Shown piece after piece: positions 11,727 through 22,764 of a DNA stretch of 64,000 nucleotides (position 1 is its first letter; the number at the start of each line of letters is the position of its first letter). This stretch comes from Haberlea rhodopensis. Its lineage: Eukaryota; Streptophyta; Magnoliopsida; Lamiales; Gesneriaceae. The position numbers and the translations under genes are program-made. The notes under the pieces are model-generated. The model searched no databases. It saw only the letters and a program-made list of their open reading frames with translations, and was not told the origin of the DNA. The stretch spans positions 4,768,108 through 4,832,107 of the forward strand of contig CAJQUN010000003.1 in the NCBI GenBank assembly GCA_907163345.1, read 5' to 3'.

Positions 11727-12483
11727 CTAAACCCAATTACGGAACTAATTTAGTCAAATGAAATACTTGACAAAAAGTATTTTAAAACAAGGATAAAAAA
11801 TAAGAGTATAAATCTTCAATTTTTTTGCAATCTGGAAAAAAAAAATTTATATTTTTTAAAAAAAACGAAAATTAGGGTTCTTAATTCGAATGATAGGGTT
11901 TCGAATTAATTCCTAATCGAAGCTTGAAATCTGAAATTGGCAGAGGGTTAATGATCGACTTGCTGGAATAATCACACGAAAAGTTTTAATTTCAAAACAA
12001 TCAACATATGCTCAGAAAATCGGGGAAACGAACCAATTTGGGAATTAAGGTTCTTAGATTTCGAATGCGAAATTGACAGAGTAAACGGAATCCGATCGAT
12101 CCGAAACTTGGACAGTAGGGTCGACTGGAAGAGACGGTTCGAATGGTATACTCGTCGACGGCTATCGTGGTGGCAGGCGGCGGCGACGACTTGGAGCTTA
12201 GGGTTTACTGTACGAAAATCGAAAAATCCGAAAATAATTCTTAAAAATCGATTTTTTTCGAAAATAAAATTTTAAAAACAGAAACTGAAAATTTTAAAAT
12301 TTCAAAAATTTTCGTATTCATGTGATTAATCAGATTGGACTGCTGATTATCATAATTATCATGAAACGACAATTTTCACCCAACTGTATTTATTTCTCCA
12401 GTTGGTCTATTTCAACCGGAATTTTCTTCTAGTTATTTCCTTAACTAGAATACTTTTCCCAGCGGGATTATGGAACCTGGCTA
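11727..12483 (-). other. Untranslated leader of Tekay element B
   Basis: This AT-rich stretch lies between the PBS and the coiled-coil ORF. No frame of note. It contains A/T homopolymers near 11830-11870 and 12245-12310 and a GC-richer patch near 12120-12210. Confidence 0.6.
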
Positions 12484-12495
12484 GCTCTGATACCA
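12484..12495 (-). other. Primer binding site of Tekay element B
   Basis: The minus strand reads TGGTATCAGAGC, complementary to the 3' end of plant initiator Met-tRNA. It lies six bases inside the 5' LTR. Confidence 0.9.
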
Positions 12496-12501
12496 CTAAA
12501 A

Positions 12502-14537
12502 TGTCACGCCCCGAGACCGGGGTCAATAACACCGGCATTGATTTCCATAACAACTTGAAATCAATAAGCCTCATAATATCATAACTACTGAAAAGCCAGT
12601 CTTTTTCCATAAAAATAAAAACCATTGTCTTTACAATGAATAAAGAAATACGGAATTAAAAACTTAACAACTGAATAAATAAAATTGTCTTAAAACTTGG
12701 AAAACTTGAAAACATAAAAGATCTTGATCTACGCAGCGGACTTGATTTCACCAACCCCGAAATTGGTGCTCTTCTTCTTGCTCTAATTCTTCTTCGGCTT
12801 TATCTGGGGATGTAGAGTAAGGGTTGAGTGCTTTGGAAAACACTCAGCAAGTGGGGGACAATCGATATCGTACATATACATAATTTTCATAAACTTGGAT
12901 CATAAAACTTGCATAAACCGATATGAATGTATCTTAACATACTTGGTTTGCCCTTACGAGCCATGACATAACATATAGTTTCATAATTTTCATATACTTA
13001 AGCACAGTAAAGCATTCTACTCTCTTCTTGGTACTGATATCAGTCTCTAGACTTAACCCTCCTAGAGATGAGGTCATAACATCGACTAACCCACGAATAA
13101 AGGGTCTGGATAATCCAGAAACAACGGATTACCACCGTATAAGGTTCTTTTAGCGGTTACACCCCACCGCATCAGGGTCATGGGGATCCAAATCCAATTA
13201 GATTTCGAGTTTAGCGTGCTTACAAAATATACTTTCATAATTTGAACATAATACATATCGATTGGGATTTCAAAACATACTATATGATTTTTAGAAAACG
13301 AAACGAATATATATAACAAAAGCCCACTTACAGATTGTAGACGTGTTTGATCAATCGAGGGTACGAAACGAACGGATTCCTTCCTCCTACTACGAACAGT
13401 ACTCGAACACCTCTACTGTGTATTTTTCGAAGACTTTTGGACAGATTTTCGAAGGCTTATGGACTGATTTTTTGAGCCTGTTTGCTTGCTGAAGCTCGAT
13501 GAACCGTCAAGGTGAATTATTCAGAATAACTTACTGAATTTCCAGACTTGTTGCCGTGGCTTTTTGGTATTTTAATTGTGGAATTTTGTGGCTTATTAGT
13601 GGCTAGAATCCTTGGCAATTCACAAGGTAACACCTTCAAATTATGCTGCTGTAAAGGGTTGGACTTGGGGCTGAAAGTTTCGGCTATTCAAAGGACTTAC
13701 AGTTATGAAATTCGATGGCTTGAGGTTCGAATTTGTAGGCTGAAAGGATATCGAAAATTCTGCTGTAAAGCTTCTGGAAAAGATCAACGCAGGAGCTATG
13801 GCTTTGGTGGGGAAAATTTCGAAGAGTGAAGCTTGATAGATTCTGGAAAAGGTGCAGAATATTACTGCTATTGAGAGGGACTTTCTCGAAGGTTAAAAGC
13901 TGGAAGGAGATGGCTTTTTGTTGTGTATAATACACCCAAGGTTTGCTCTATTTATAGATAAAGGTTGTGGCCAACTTAAGGAGTTTTGGAGGTGCACTTA
14001 TTCGAAATTGTTGGCTAACAATCTGTGCAAAAGTCCTGAACAATTCTCAAGCAGATTGGCTTGGTTGGACCTCGGATTCAGATTCGAATATGGATGAAGT
14101 TGGAGAGGTGGAACAAGTTGAAACTTAGCAGCTTATCTTATGAACTTCTTGCTAAGGCTAAATCGAGAGTTTCAAGGAGAAGTTCGAGGAGTTTTGGAAG
14201 TATAACAAATCGAAACTGTAGGGAAATCGATGCAGATTTGCTGAGGTGATGAGGAGCGGTTTTTCCATCAATCAAACTGCTGAAATTCGAATTTATATGG
14301 AAGGAGTTTGTTTTGGTTAGGGACTCCTTAAATTATTGAAACTCTATGCTAGAGTTTAGAAAATTGCAAATTCTTCCAACAAGAATTTGACACCCCCTAG
14401 GACACTTAATTAAACCATCTTGATTCAATTAGAGTTCTAACTCAAAGATTAACACCTAATCATTTATTTGATAACAAAAGAGTTTAACTTGCATCAATTA
14501 CTCACTTGTTGGATAGCCTCAAATCCGGGTCTTTACA
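12502..14537 (-). repeat. 5' LTR of Tekay element B (2036 bp)
   Basis: It is the partner of 4510-6557, with the same TG..CA ends. The 12-bp length difference is one short repeat unit missing near 13410. The minus-strand TATA-like CTATAAATAG near 13946-13955 is the likely promoter core of the element. Confidence 0.93.
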
Positions 14538-14807
14538 TTGCATATTTTGATTTTCTTCAACCAATCCACTTTTCAACCATCTTAATCTTGTTCCTCGAAC
14601 TTGTGGTAACCATCAAAGTTGTAGCTTATCCTCTTAGCTACGCATGGACACCAAAAACATCGAACATCGAATATTGTTACCATCTCATCATGTACACTAA
14701 GTAGACACATTAGTATAACAAACACAAGTTTTGTTGATCATCAAAACTCATAAATAATTCGGAGATAAATTAAGCATTAAACTCAACAATGCTTTTAAGG
14801 CTCAACA

Positions 14808-15338
14808 GTTTCAATTGTCGAGAAGCATAAGCTTTAACTTTTCCACATTGCATTAAAACACAACCTAGACCTTGATATGAAGCATCACTGTAAATAACAA
14901 AATCATTGGTACCTGATGGAATCGTCAGAACTGGAGCAGTTGTGAGTTTTTCTTTTAACTTATCAAAACTTCTTTGACATTCATTTGTCCACTTAAAAGA
15001 AACATTTTTGTGCAACAACTTTGTCGATGGAGTAGCAATAAGAGAAAGTTCTCTACAAATCTCCTATAATAGCCAGCTAAACCAAGGAAACTACGAACTT
15101 CTGTAACATTTTTTGGACATTCCCACTTCGTTACTGCTTCAATTTTCACTAGATCAACTTTATACCCTCACCAGATACAACATGCCCCAAAAATACCACT
15201 TGATTCAGCCAAAGCTCACATTTACTCAATTTTGCATACAATTGTTTATCACGCAATGTTTGAAGCACAATTCTTAACTGTTGTTCGTGTTCTTCGGTAG
15301 ATTTTGAATAAATCAGAATATCATCGATGAATACAATC
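14808..15338 (-). pseudogene. Element A RT 3' end and RNase H 5' half
   Basis: 15355-15149 carries the RT catalytic segment VFIDDILIYS and FLGHVVSGEG. 15149-14955 carries EVRSFLGLAGYYRRFVE. 15018-14808 carries the RNase H start (FVIYSDASYQGLGCVLM and KAYASRQLK). The reading frame shifts between these pieces. The sequence stops at the SIRE target site and resumes at 2809. At the upstream end, gypsy homology begins only at VFIDD; everything 5' of that (gag, protease, RT fingers) is missing and copia sequence takes its place. Confidence 0.85.
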
Positions 15339-18049
15339 TTCTTCAAGATCTCCATGAAGAAAAGCCGTTTTCACATCTAGCTGCTCTAGATGTAAGTCAA
15401 ACACCATACATAACGTCAATACTACTCTGACTGTAGTAAGTCGGACCACATGAGAAAATATCTCATTGAAGTCGATACCTTCCTTCTGAGTATATTCTTT
15501 CACCACCAATCTTGCACGATATCTTTCCACTTGGTTGTTACCATCACGTTTGATCTTATAGACCCATCTATTACCGATGTCTTTCCGTCCTCGTGGTAGT
15601 GTAACAAGATCCCAAGTTTTATTCCGGTCCACGGCCTCCAGTTCTTCCTGCATAGCTTGTATCCATAGGGATATATCCGAACTTCGACTAGCCTCCTGGA
15701 AACTCGATGGCTCACCATCCTCTGTCAGCAAGTCGTATGCAATATTGCTTTCAGTATCATAATCTGAAAGCCAAACCGGTGGTCTTCTCTCGCGAGTAGA
15801 CAGCCGAACTTTGAGAACCTCTGACTCATCCGATTCTTGTTCATCGTGCTCTGGTAATACCTTAGAAGAAACTTGACCTTCTTCTGTCTTATTTTCCACC
15901 TGAATTGTAGTAGTATCTGAATTACATGTGCATTTGTCTCCCTTCACTTTATCTTCCTCGAAGATAACATCCCTGCTGATAATAAGTTTGTGGGCAGTGG
16001 GATCCCACAGGCGATACCCCTTAACACCATCAGCATAGTCCAAGAAGATGCACTTTCTGGATTTAGAATCCAACTTCGATCTTTCTTGTTCATTGTATAG
16101 AACATACACCAGACTTCCAAATGTATGTAACCAAGAATAATCCGCTGGCTTGCCTGTCCACACCTCCATCAGAGTCTTCAGATCAATCGCCACTGATGGA
16201 GATCGATTGATAATATAACTGGCGGTCTTGACCGCTTCTACCCAAAATGACTTGGCTAGACCCGCAGTCTTCAGCAAAGCCCTTGTTCTATCCAACAGGG
16301 TTCTATTCATCCGCTCCTCCACTCCATTCTGTTGAGGCGTGTAAGCCATTGTGAATTGTCTTCTGATGCCCTCTTGTTGATAGAATGCATCAAATTCTTC
16401 ACTTGTATATTCTCCTCCATTGTCAGTCCTCGAACACTTGATCTTCTTTTCAGAGTCAAGTTCAACCCGCGCTTTGAACACTTTGATGACTGAAAAAACA
16501 TTTGATTTCTTCTTGATAGGATACACCCAGCATCTTCTAGAGAAATTATCAATTAACAAGACAAAGTATCTCGCTCGTCATAGGGATACAACTGGTGCTT
16601 GCCAAACATCAAAATGAATCAGATGCAATATACCGCTGTTTTTGGCTGTAGCTGTGCCAAACTTTAGTCTATATTGTTTACTGGTAACACAATGCTCACA
16701 AAAGGGTAGAGACACTTTTGTAAGCCCCGACAGCAGCTTCCGTTCCGAGAGAACCTTCAACCATTGTTCTGACATATGCCCGAGCTTCCTATGCCATAAC
16801 ACTGTTTATTCTTCTCCCAAACTAGTCGATGCAACAGCTAGTTCTGCCTCTTTGTGTGTTTCCCCCAGAAGTACATACATATTCTTGTATGCCTTTTCCG
16901 TCTTTAATACCACAAGCGCGCCTTTCACAATCTTCATGATCCCATTTTCGATACGGGTCTTGCACCCAATATCGTCTAGTTGTCCCAAAGATAAAAGAGT
17001 CTTTGTCAGACTCTTCACATGCCGTAACTCCTGTATGGTGTGAATAGTATCATCAAACAGTTTAATTTTGATGGTTCCTATCCCAGCGATTTCCAAGGCA
17101 TGATCATTTCCCATGAATACAGATCCTCCTGAGACTGGTTCATACTGGTCGAACCATTCTCTCCGAAACGTCATCCTGAATCCATTATCCATGTGTCATA
17201 AAATATTTGTGTGCCTTCCGCAACAGTTGCTGCTTCGCTGAATAGTATTTCTCCACCGTCTGAGGTACTGGCAACATTTCCTTGAGAATCTTTCTCGACA
17301 CTCTTCTTACTTGTACAATCTTTCTTGAAGTGCCATTTCCCACCACATTTATAGCAGTAAAAATTCTTATTCTTACTTTTGGATTTGGATCTACCATACT
17401 TGTGGCTCCCACTGGAGTCACGCTCTGTCGATTTGCTCTCATCATCGGCAAAGCCTCAGCATGCTTCGAACTTGCAAACCTGTCTTCCTTGTTCTTGCGC
17501 CGACTTTCCTCTTTCAAGAACCGCGGCTGCAACATTATTGAAGACTAACATATCATTAGTGATATTGTTGGTCAGATTGATAATGAGTTGATCGTATGAA
17601 TCCGGTAGACTTTGAAGTAGAAGCTCCGCACGTTCAACTTCCTCTATTTTATGCCCCAAAGAAGCGAGTTGGGCAAATAGAGTATTCAAAGTATTGATAT
17701 AGTCGGTCACCGATGAGGATTCCGATATCCGAAGAGTATAAAGCCTTCTTTTAAAGAAAATCTTGTTTTGTAGTGACTTGGCCTCGTATAGGTTTGTAAG
17801 AGTATCCCAAATATCTTTGGCATTTTTCTTTTCAGCAATACTTGACAAAACTTCATCTGCTAGAGCCAAATGCAGATTGGCAATAGCATTACCGTTCATC
17901 TCATTCTACTTTTCATCGTCCATGCCCTCCTTCGGCCTATCTCCAATAGTCGCCAAGCAACGATCTTTTCGTAGAACTGCTTGCATCTTCATTTTTCACA
18001 ATATGAAATTGCTTACGTTGAATTTTTCAATCTCAAACCGTGCCGTCAT
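15338..18049 (-). pseudogene. Copia element C gag-pol, broken and truncated
   Basis: The likely gag ATG is at 18049 (MTARFEIEKFNVSNF). Gag has two stops where Trp is expected, before the long piece 17899-17456 (AKDIWDTLTNLYEAKSL; LLLQSLPDSYDQLI). The zinc-knuckle region (17535-17185) is frame-shifted. The protease piece (17192-16806) starts just past a shift at the catalytic WIMDSG region. The GAG-pre-integrase piece is 16802-16578 (LWHRKLGHMSEQWL). Integrase and the start of RT form one 412-codon frame, 16559-15321 (CSRTDNGGEYTSEEF; TPQQNGVEERMNRTL; DVKTAFLHGDLEE). The final few codons of that frame are already gypsy sequence read out of frame. Not functional. Confidence 0.85.
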
Positions 18050-18171
18050 TTTGACAACAATAAAATTGCCTCAATAAAAAAATATCTCAAAAAATCTTTT
18101 CTGATGTAGAAGATCAGTCAAGGCTGCAACCACAGAGCATACTTAGAATTTTTTAAGATTTTTACAACGAG

Positions 18172-18183
18172 GCTCTGATACCA
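18172..18183 (-). other. Primer binding site of copia element C
   Basis: The minus strand reads TGGTATCAGAGC two bases downstream of the 5' LTR end (CAACA at 18186). Complementary to initiator Met-tRNA. Confidence 0.88.
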
Positions 18184-18185
18184 CT

Positions 18186-18766
18186 TGTTGGCCCCAGGTG
18201 CGGCAACATGAGATAGAAAATACTGAAAATGAAGAACAAAATTGGACACCAGAATTTACGTGGAAAACCCCTAAAATTATTAAGGTAAAAACCACGGTCA
18301 AGATGAAACGATTCCACTATAATATTTTGTGGGTTACAACATCTCTCTATCTTTCAAGAGAACAACACTCTCAATATAGGAGAAAAACTACCTCACAAAT
18401 ATTATAGAATACACACTCAAATGTAGAGATATGAGAGAACACTCTGGAATTGGATATTTTAGAATGAAGGAAATGAGCTCTATTTATAGGGTTGAAGATG
18501 TGCATTAAATGCACATCTCCCAACTGCAATCTCCCCAACTCCCACCTACCAACCACCCACATTAATTGTGGGTGGACAAGTCAACACATCGTTCAAGAGG
18601 GAAAGCCAAGTGCTAAGCATGTTGAGCAGCCGAGAATGTTGACAGAAGCCAAAAAGGATGGAAAATGGGTTGAGAGGCATAATCCTTTCACTCCCTAGAT
18701 AGCTTATAAAAATAAAGGAAGCAGCATAGTGTGACATTTAAATATTCTCCCGTATATAAATCAACA
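18186..18766 (-). repeat. 5' LTR of copia element C (about 581 bp)
   Basis: The inner end is fixed by the PBS (minus strand ...GGGGCCAACA). The outer end is placed at TGTTGATTTATATAC (18766), giving TGTTG..CAACA termini. The other LTR that would confirm this is missing, so the outer end is less sure. A TATA box CCTATAAATAGAGC (minus) lies at about 18479-18492. Confidence 0.65.
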
Positions 18767-19158
18767 TTAGCGCAGAATACAATATTCAAAAGCAATTATT
18801 ACATATTTAATGAACCAAAGCGAAACATAAGAAAATCCAAAGATGTAGATAATTTCCGGTGAAATAATTAAATAAAGGAACAAAATATCAGATATTAGTT
18901 TCGGTGAATGTTGACTAGGTACAAGTAGCCAAAATTCGAAAAACAGAACCAACCAAAGTCCCAGGTTAGCAATAGTAGGTAGAAGAAAACATGCTTGCTT
19001 CTATTGGCATGTTTGGTCCCCAAAGATAATTTAGCAAAATATAAAAAATCAATTATCGATATCATGTCGTCCTCACCGAATGATTAACACAAATACAAGT
19101 TAATTAATCATTTAAAAAATTGATTAGTTACTAAGCAGTGGGCATTACCAATCTGAGA
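18767..19158. other. AT-rich spacer, nothing recognised
   Basis: No frame above background, no terminal repeats and no tRNA-like boxes were seen. It separates copia C from the next LTR-like segment. Confidence 0.5.
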
Positions 19159-20687
19159 TGTCAAAAAAAGTTATTTATAAACAAAAGCGTCTTTTACAAC
19201 AACGGATACATTACAAGTACGTACTGATTTATTCAACAAAAACTACACCGATGCAAAACAAATAGCAAATATCCTCAAGCCCTTTCCCCGGGACTTACGC
19301 TATCCCCTCCCTCCAGATGGCCTCCTATACCAAGCTGCAAATCTGCTTCACCGAATCGAAACAGTTCGTACATACATATTATTAGAAAACAATTATAATA
19401 CTAAAACATAAACGAGCATATGTATGTAATGCATGCGAGGTGAAACGAATATCTCAGGACGAGTACGTGTATCACTGCTCAAGGGCTAGTGGGCACCCCA
19501 AAGAGGTGTGTAGTACGCTCTGCTGGCTGACAGACACCAATACTATCCCATATGATGGCAAATAATGAGAGTATCGTGGTCACGCTACGCCGCTCCGATA
19601 ACGGCCTCAGAAGGTAACCCCCGACACAACCATATGAGAATCAATACTAGACGTGGTTGAGCGGCCCCGTAGGATAACGAGTCAAGTACAAGCAATAAAA
19701 TAAGTCCTAGCAATTCAATAAGGATGCAAGTCGCGTATGTCATGCTTTTCGAGTACTTGTAGAGTATAAGTAGTCAAGAGCAAGTAAGACTACATAGTCA
19801 CATATTTGTTTATGCTAGCATCAATCATGTTTTCGGAATAATATTGTATGTACGTATCTCGAGGGATCAACGTACATGTTAGATCCCTAGCGTCGAATCA
19901 AGATCTAATCATAAAACCATGATTAAGTTAATCTATATACATAAAGTTTATTTATGGCTAAGGCTAGACTAAACTAGATGCATACCAGCAGACTCCCTAG
20001 AGCAAGGCTAAGCTATCTAGCATGCCTTAGGTTCATATACCTAGAGCGTCCTAGCCCTAATCAAATGCTCTTAGGCCTTAAGTCATGATCATATCCTAAT
20101 CATTCACCTAATAAGAATTGTCTACTATTAATCACTAACTAATTAAACTAAAATCCTTATTAATTTTACACTAACTAATTAACAAACTAAGTACTAAACT
20201 AAATGCTAAAAGTAAAAGATAATGGCAAGCTAGTTACATATACGGCGCTTTGACTCCCTACCGATGCTTCCTTGTTATTAATGAAGAGCTTGTGTGCCTA
20301 AACTAAAATATATTACTACTGACTCGAATTTGACAGCGTAATGCCGTCTTCCAAGCATTAAAAAGCCCTCAAATGCTATATTTCAAGCTTTAGAAGGCTT
20401 GGAGGGAGAAGATAGAGTTGTGTGGCCTTAAAGATTAACCTTGAAGCTTATTGATTGTTGAGGTTGGGCTTGGGCATTTTCAAACTTCCGATGTACGATA
20501 AGGAGAAATGTGCTGCAGGAATGGTTAAGGCAAGTTGTGGCACAGCTAGTCCAGGAAGATGATGCACATCAGGTTTAAACAAGCTATTGCACTAAGATGA
20601 CGTTGTTGAACCATTTTTATAGGAAGCTTTGCATTATAGACGACAAGTTAACACTTAATTATCGACTTCAGTTTATGGGGTAATACA
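19159..20687 (-). mobile_element. Probable gypsy LTR remnant (solo or truncated)
   Basis: About 1.5 kb of non-coding sequence has the layout of element B's LTR read on the minus strand. It begins TGTATTACCCC at 20687, preceded by a purine-rich GGCCGGTAGGGAA resembling a PPT, and has a TATA-like CCTATAAAAATGG near 20611-20623. No matching TSD was found and the far end is a guess. It could equally be an unrelated repeat. Confidence 0.35.
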
Positions 20688-20693
20688 TTCCCT

Positions 20694-20820
20694 ACCGGCC
20701 TGGAGGCGGCCAAAATTGGCCTAAACCATTTGGGTCACGAGTTGGGCGGGTCAGCCCGTTTGGGTTGGGCGGGTCAACCCGTTTGAGTCGGGCGGATCCA
20801 AGTTGACAGGTCTAATTATT
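20694..20820. mobile_element. hAT-type subterminal repeat fragment
   Basis: Three imperfect copies of GGGTTGGGCGGGTCAACCCG lie in a row near 20733-20800, followed by GACAGGTCTA (20800-20809), a common hAT terminus. The opposite end is not identifiable. Confidence 0.4.
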
Positions 20821-21540
20821 GGGATATGTATGGGAGAAGATATACCTATTTATTATTTTTATGTTATGGTTTATGACTTGGAATGAACTTATATTGTGCT
20901 GACGATGGATGTTCGGCCTCGATGAATCATCTATGCATGGACGGCTCAAACATTTTGGAGGCACTAGACAAATTATAAAAATTATACATGCACTTAAAAA
21001 ATAAAAAATAAATGAATATTAAACTAAAAAATTAATTCTTGCCTTTTTGATTTAAATTATGTATTAAAGTTTAGTCAACTTTAGTTTTGAAAAACTTCTT
21101 TCTACAGATGCAATTGTAACTAGTATTTTTTTTTTTTTCCGTAAGCACAATTGTAGGTAGTATAGTAAATAATATTATATATGCTATAAAACAATTTGGA
21201 AAACAATCAAATTTTGTTATTAAATTTATTATTTCAATTTAGTCTTGAATTTCTAGTACTTTTTTAAGATTGTTAACTCCGAAAATAAATCTAAACAATC
21301 AAAATGAGAATGCATTTCATGTTTAAATAAAACTTTCAAGATCAAGATATTTTTTTTTCCAAATCACAACCAATATAGAATTTAATCTGTAAGTACAAAT
21401 AAAAAACAAAACATATATCATCATGTTTTGAAAATAATTCATTTCAAAGGATGCAATTTTTTTTGAAAGTGAGAGAGAAAAGGGAAACGGATGTAAATAT
21501 TTTTTAAAAAAATATTCTCAATTATATAATCAATAAACCT
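20821..21540. other. AT-rich spacer with a SINE-like fragment
   Basis: GATGGATGTTCGGCCTCGAT (about 20903-20922) and its flank repeat a segment at 21588-21620 (GATGGATGTTCGACCTCAAT), so a second, head-less copy of the SINE-like repeat is present. Otherwise low-complexity AT DNA without genes. Confidence 0.4.
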
Positions 21541-21630
21541 AGGGAATGGCTTAGTGGTTAAACCGCCCCTGCATCCATGCTATGCGATGATGGATGTTCG
21601 ACCTCAATGAATCATCTACGCTGTGATATT
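21541..21630 (+). repeat. tRNA-derived SINE-like head
   Basis: Box A TGGCTTAGTGG (about 21547-21557) and box B TGTTCGACCTC (about 21594-21604) are spaced as in a tRNA promoter. There is no clean cloverleaf or anticodon, so this is a SINE rather than a tRNA gene. The 3' tail is not defined. Confidence 0.5.
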
Positions 21631-21985
21631 ATTCTTTATTTAAACTACTATGAAATGTAATTTTGCAGCAAGAACTGTGCGATTTCTTAGAAGAAGCCAT
21701 CACTTTTAGTCATATTTCACAAATGTATATGATTGTTCTAGATAAATTTCTTCCTAATTACAAGTCACGAACCGTGTGGTCGGATTACTTTGACAAACAA
21801 GACTTGCTTCTATTCTCACTTAGCTAGCCCTAATGTCAGTTAAATAGTAAATGAAAATGTTCGGTAAATAATTTTTTTTCGAACCAATTTTAGATTTTAC
21901 TACAAAAATTGTGTTACATGTTAATATTATAACTTTCTCAACGTAAAGGAATTAGTTTACTTACTAGGTTCCCGGGGGAAGTTCT

Positions 21986-22360
21986 TCGGGTGTTCAGAAA
22001 CACCAACACACATACACATATATGTATACTAGCGGATGACGCACACTCGTTGTGTGTGTAATGTAATAAATAAATATTTTGTATTAGATATGTGTAATAC
22101 TTTGCGCATCATATCACAATTTTTTAAAACAGATGAAAGGGATTCTTTTTTTTCAAAATTGAAGCAGTTTTGGAACATTGAGGGAAAGATGTGATGTTCA
22201 CCTTTTTGCCCCTTAATAATAAAAAGCCAAGTAATTTGTTTGGACATATAAGTAATTTCACATTAGTTTATTTAGGACGGACCAAAGTAGTTATTATAAG
22301 GGGTTTATACTTTATAATATAGTATAGATATGTGTATGTGTTGGTGTTTCTGAACACCGA
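21986..22360. repeat. Palindromic (foldback) sequence split by a Helitron
   Basis: The left arm 21986-22020 (TCGGGTGTTCAGAAACACCA...) is the reverse complement of the right arm 22329-22360 (...TGGTGTTTCTGAACACCGA) apart from a G and an AC insertion, about 31 paired bases. With the Helitron removed the two arms are almost adjacent, so the host sequence was a foldback/MITE-like palindrome. Confidence 0.8.
22029..22328 (-). mobile_element. Non-autonomous Helitron, 300 bp
   Basis: The minus strand begins TCTATACTATATTATAAAG at 22328 (the common plant Helitron 5' end, TC) and ends CTAG at 22032-22029. An 8-bp hairpin (arms 22039-22046 and 22052-22059, loop TCGTT) stands six bases before CTAG. The flanks are A and T on the minus strand, the AT target used by Helitrons, and there is no TSD. 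A 72-codon frame through it has no meaning. Confidence 0.85.
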
Positions 22361-22764
22361 GTGTACCGACCGGGGTCACCGAATAAAAATCCAGGTTCTC
22401 CCTAAGAAACTTAGGCAAAGTCAAACATTATTTTATTTATTTTGTTTTAATCAACGTATAACCCTAAACTCTTCCCCCACGGGTCAACATGACTGTTGTT
22501 TGGTCGGTCCTCTGAGAATACCCTGCGTGAGACTTGAATAAAACCTGGTCTCATGCATTCATAAAATGCTGCCATATACAAGCACCAACACACGCCAAAT
22601 GTGGTATTTACATTCTCATTTTAGATTCACACAAGGAACATACACAAAAAGTAGGAATTTGTTACTCCAAATAATAGATATTAATTTAAAAAAATATGTT
22701 TGTCTAGAACATTCACGTATGTAAAATATGAACAAATGGGCTCTCAACCTAGATCACATAGGTC
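22361..22764. other. Intergenic, no gene seen
   Basis: Plain AT-rich sequence with isolated GC patches (for example 22481-22520). No domain, repeat pair or tRNA-like box pair that I can support. Confidence 0.4.

Larger units (their letters stand above)
4510..14537 (-). mobile_element. Complete Tekay-like Ty3/gypsy element B, 10,028 bp
   Basis: Near-identical LTRs bound the element, with TSD ttgca at 4505-4509 and 14538-14542. The PBS at 12484-12495 reads TGGTATCAGAGC on the minus strand, six bases from the 5' LTR, and the PPT at 6558-6572 abuts the 3' LTR. Minus-strand order is 5' LTR, coiled-coil ORF, gag-PR-RT-RNase H-INT-chromodomain, 3' LTR. It sits inside the SIRE solo LTR. About 15-20 substitutions and one 12-bp indel separate the LTRs, under 1%, so it is young. 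Nevertheless the pol frame has at least four in-frame stops. Confidence 0.95.
2810..14807 (-). mobile_element. SIRE-type Ty1/copia solo LTR, interrupted by a TRIM and by Tekay element B
   Basis: The element starts TGTTGGAACC at 2810 and ends CAACA at 14807. It is flanked by gtttc on both sides (2805-2809 and 14808-14812), a perfect 5-bp target duplication that splits element A's RNase H. Removing the TRIM and Tekay B with one TSD each leaves about 1.37 kb with no coding domains, so it is a solo LTR. Read on the minus strand it has the look of SIRE/Maximus LTRs: an early stretch with TGATGATCAACAAAAC, a GC-rich palindrome array, and a C-rich ending before the terminal CAACA. The SIRE assignment rests on this resemblance, not on a database match. 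Confidence 0.75.
15338..18766 (-). mobile_element. 3'-truncated Ty1/copia element C (Tork-like)
   Basis: Minus-strand order is 5' LTR (18766-18186), PBS (18183-18172), gag, protease, integrase, and the first part of RT, ending abruptly after DVKTAFLHGDLEE at about 15338, where element A's RT begins. RNase H, PPT and the 3' LTR are absent. The domain order gag-PR-INT-RT marks copia, and the sequence type resembles Tnt1/Tork. No TSD can be tested because one end is missing. Confidence 0.85.

Noticed and set aside
21541..21630. tRNA gene
   Set aside because: Box A and box B are present but acceptor and anticodon stems do not pair; better explained as a SINE.
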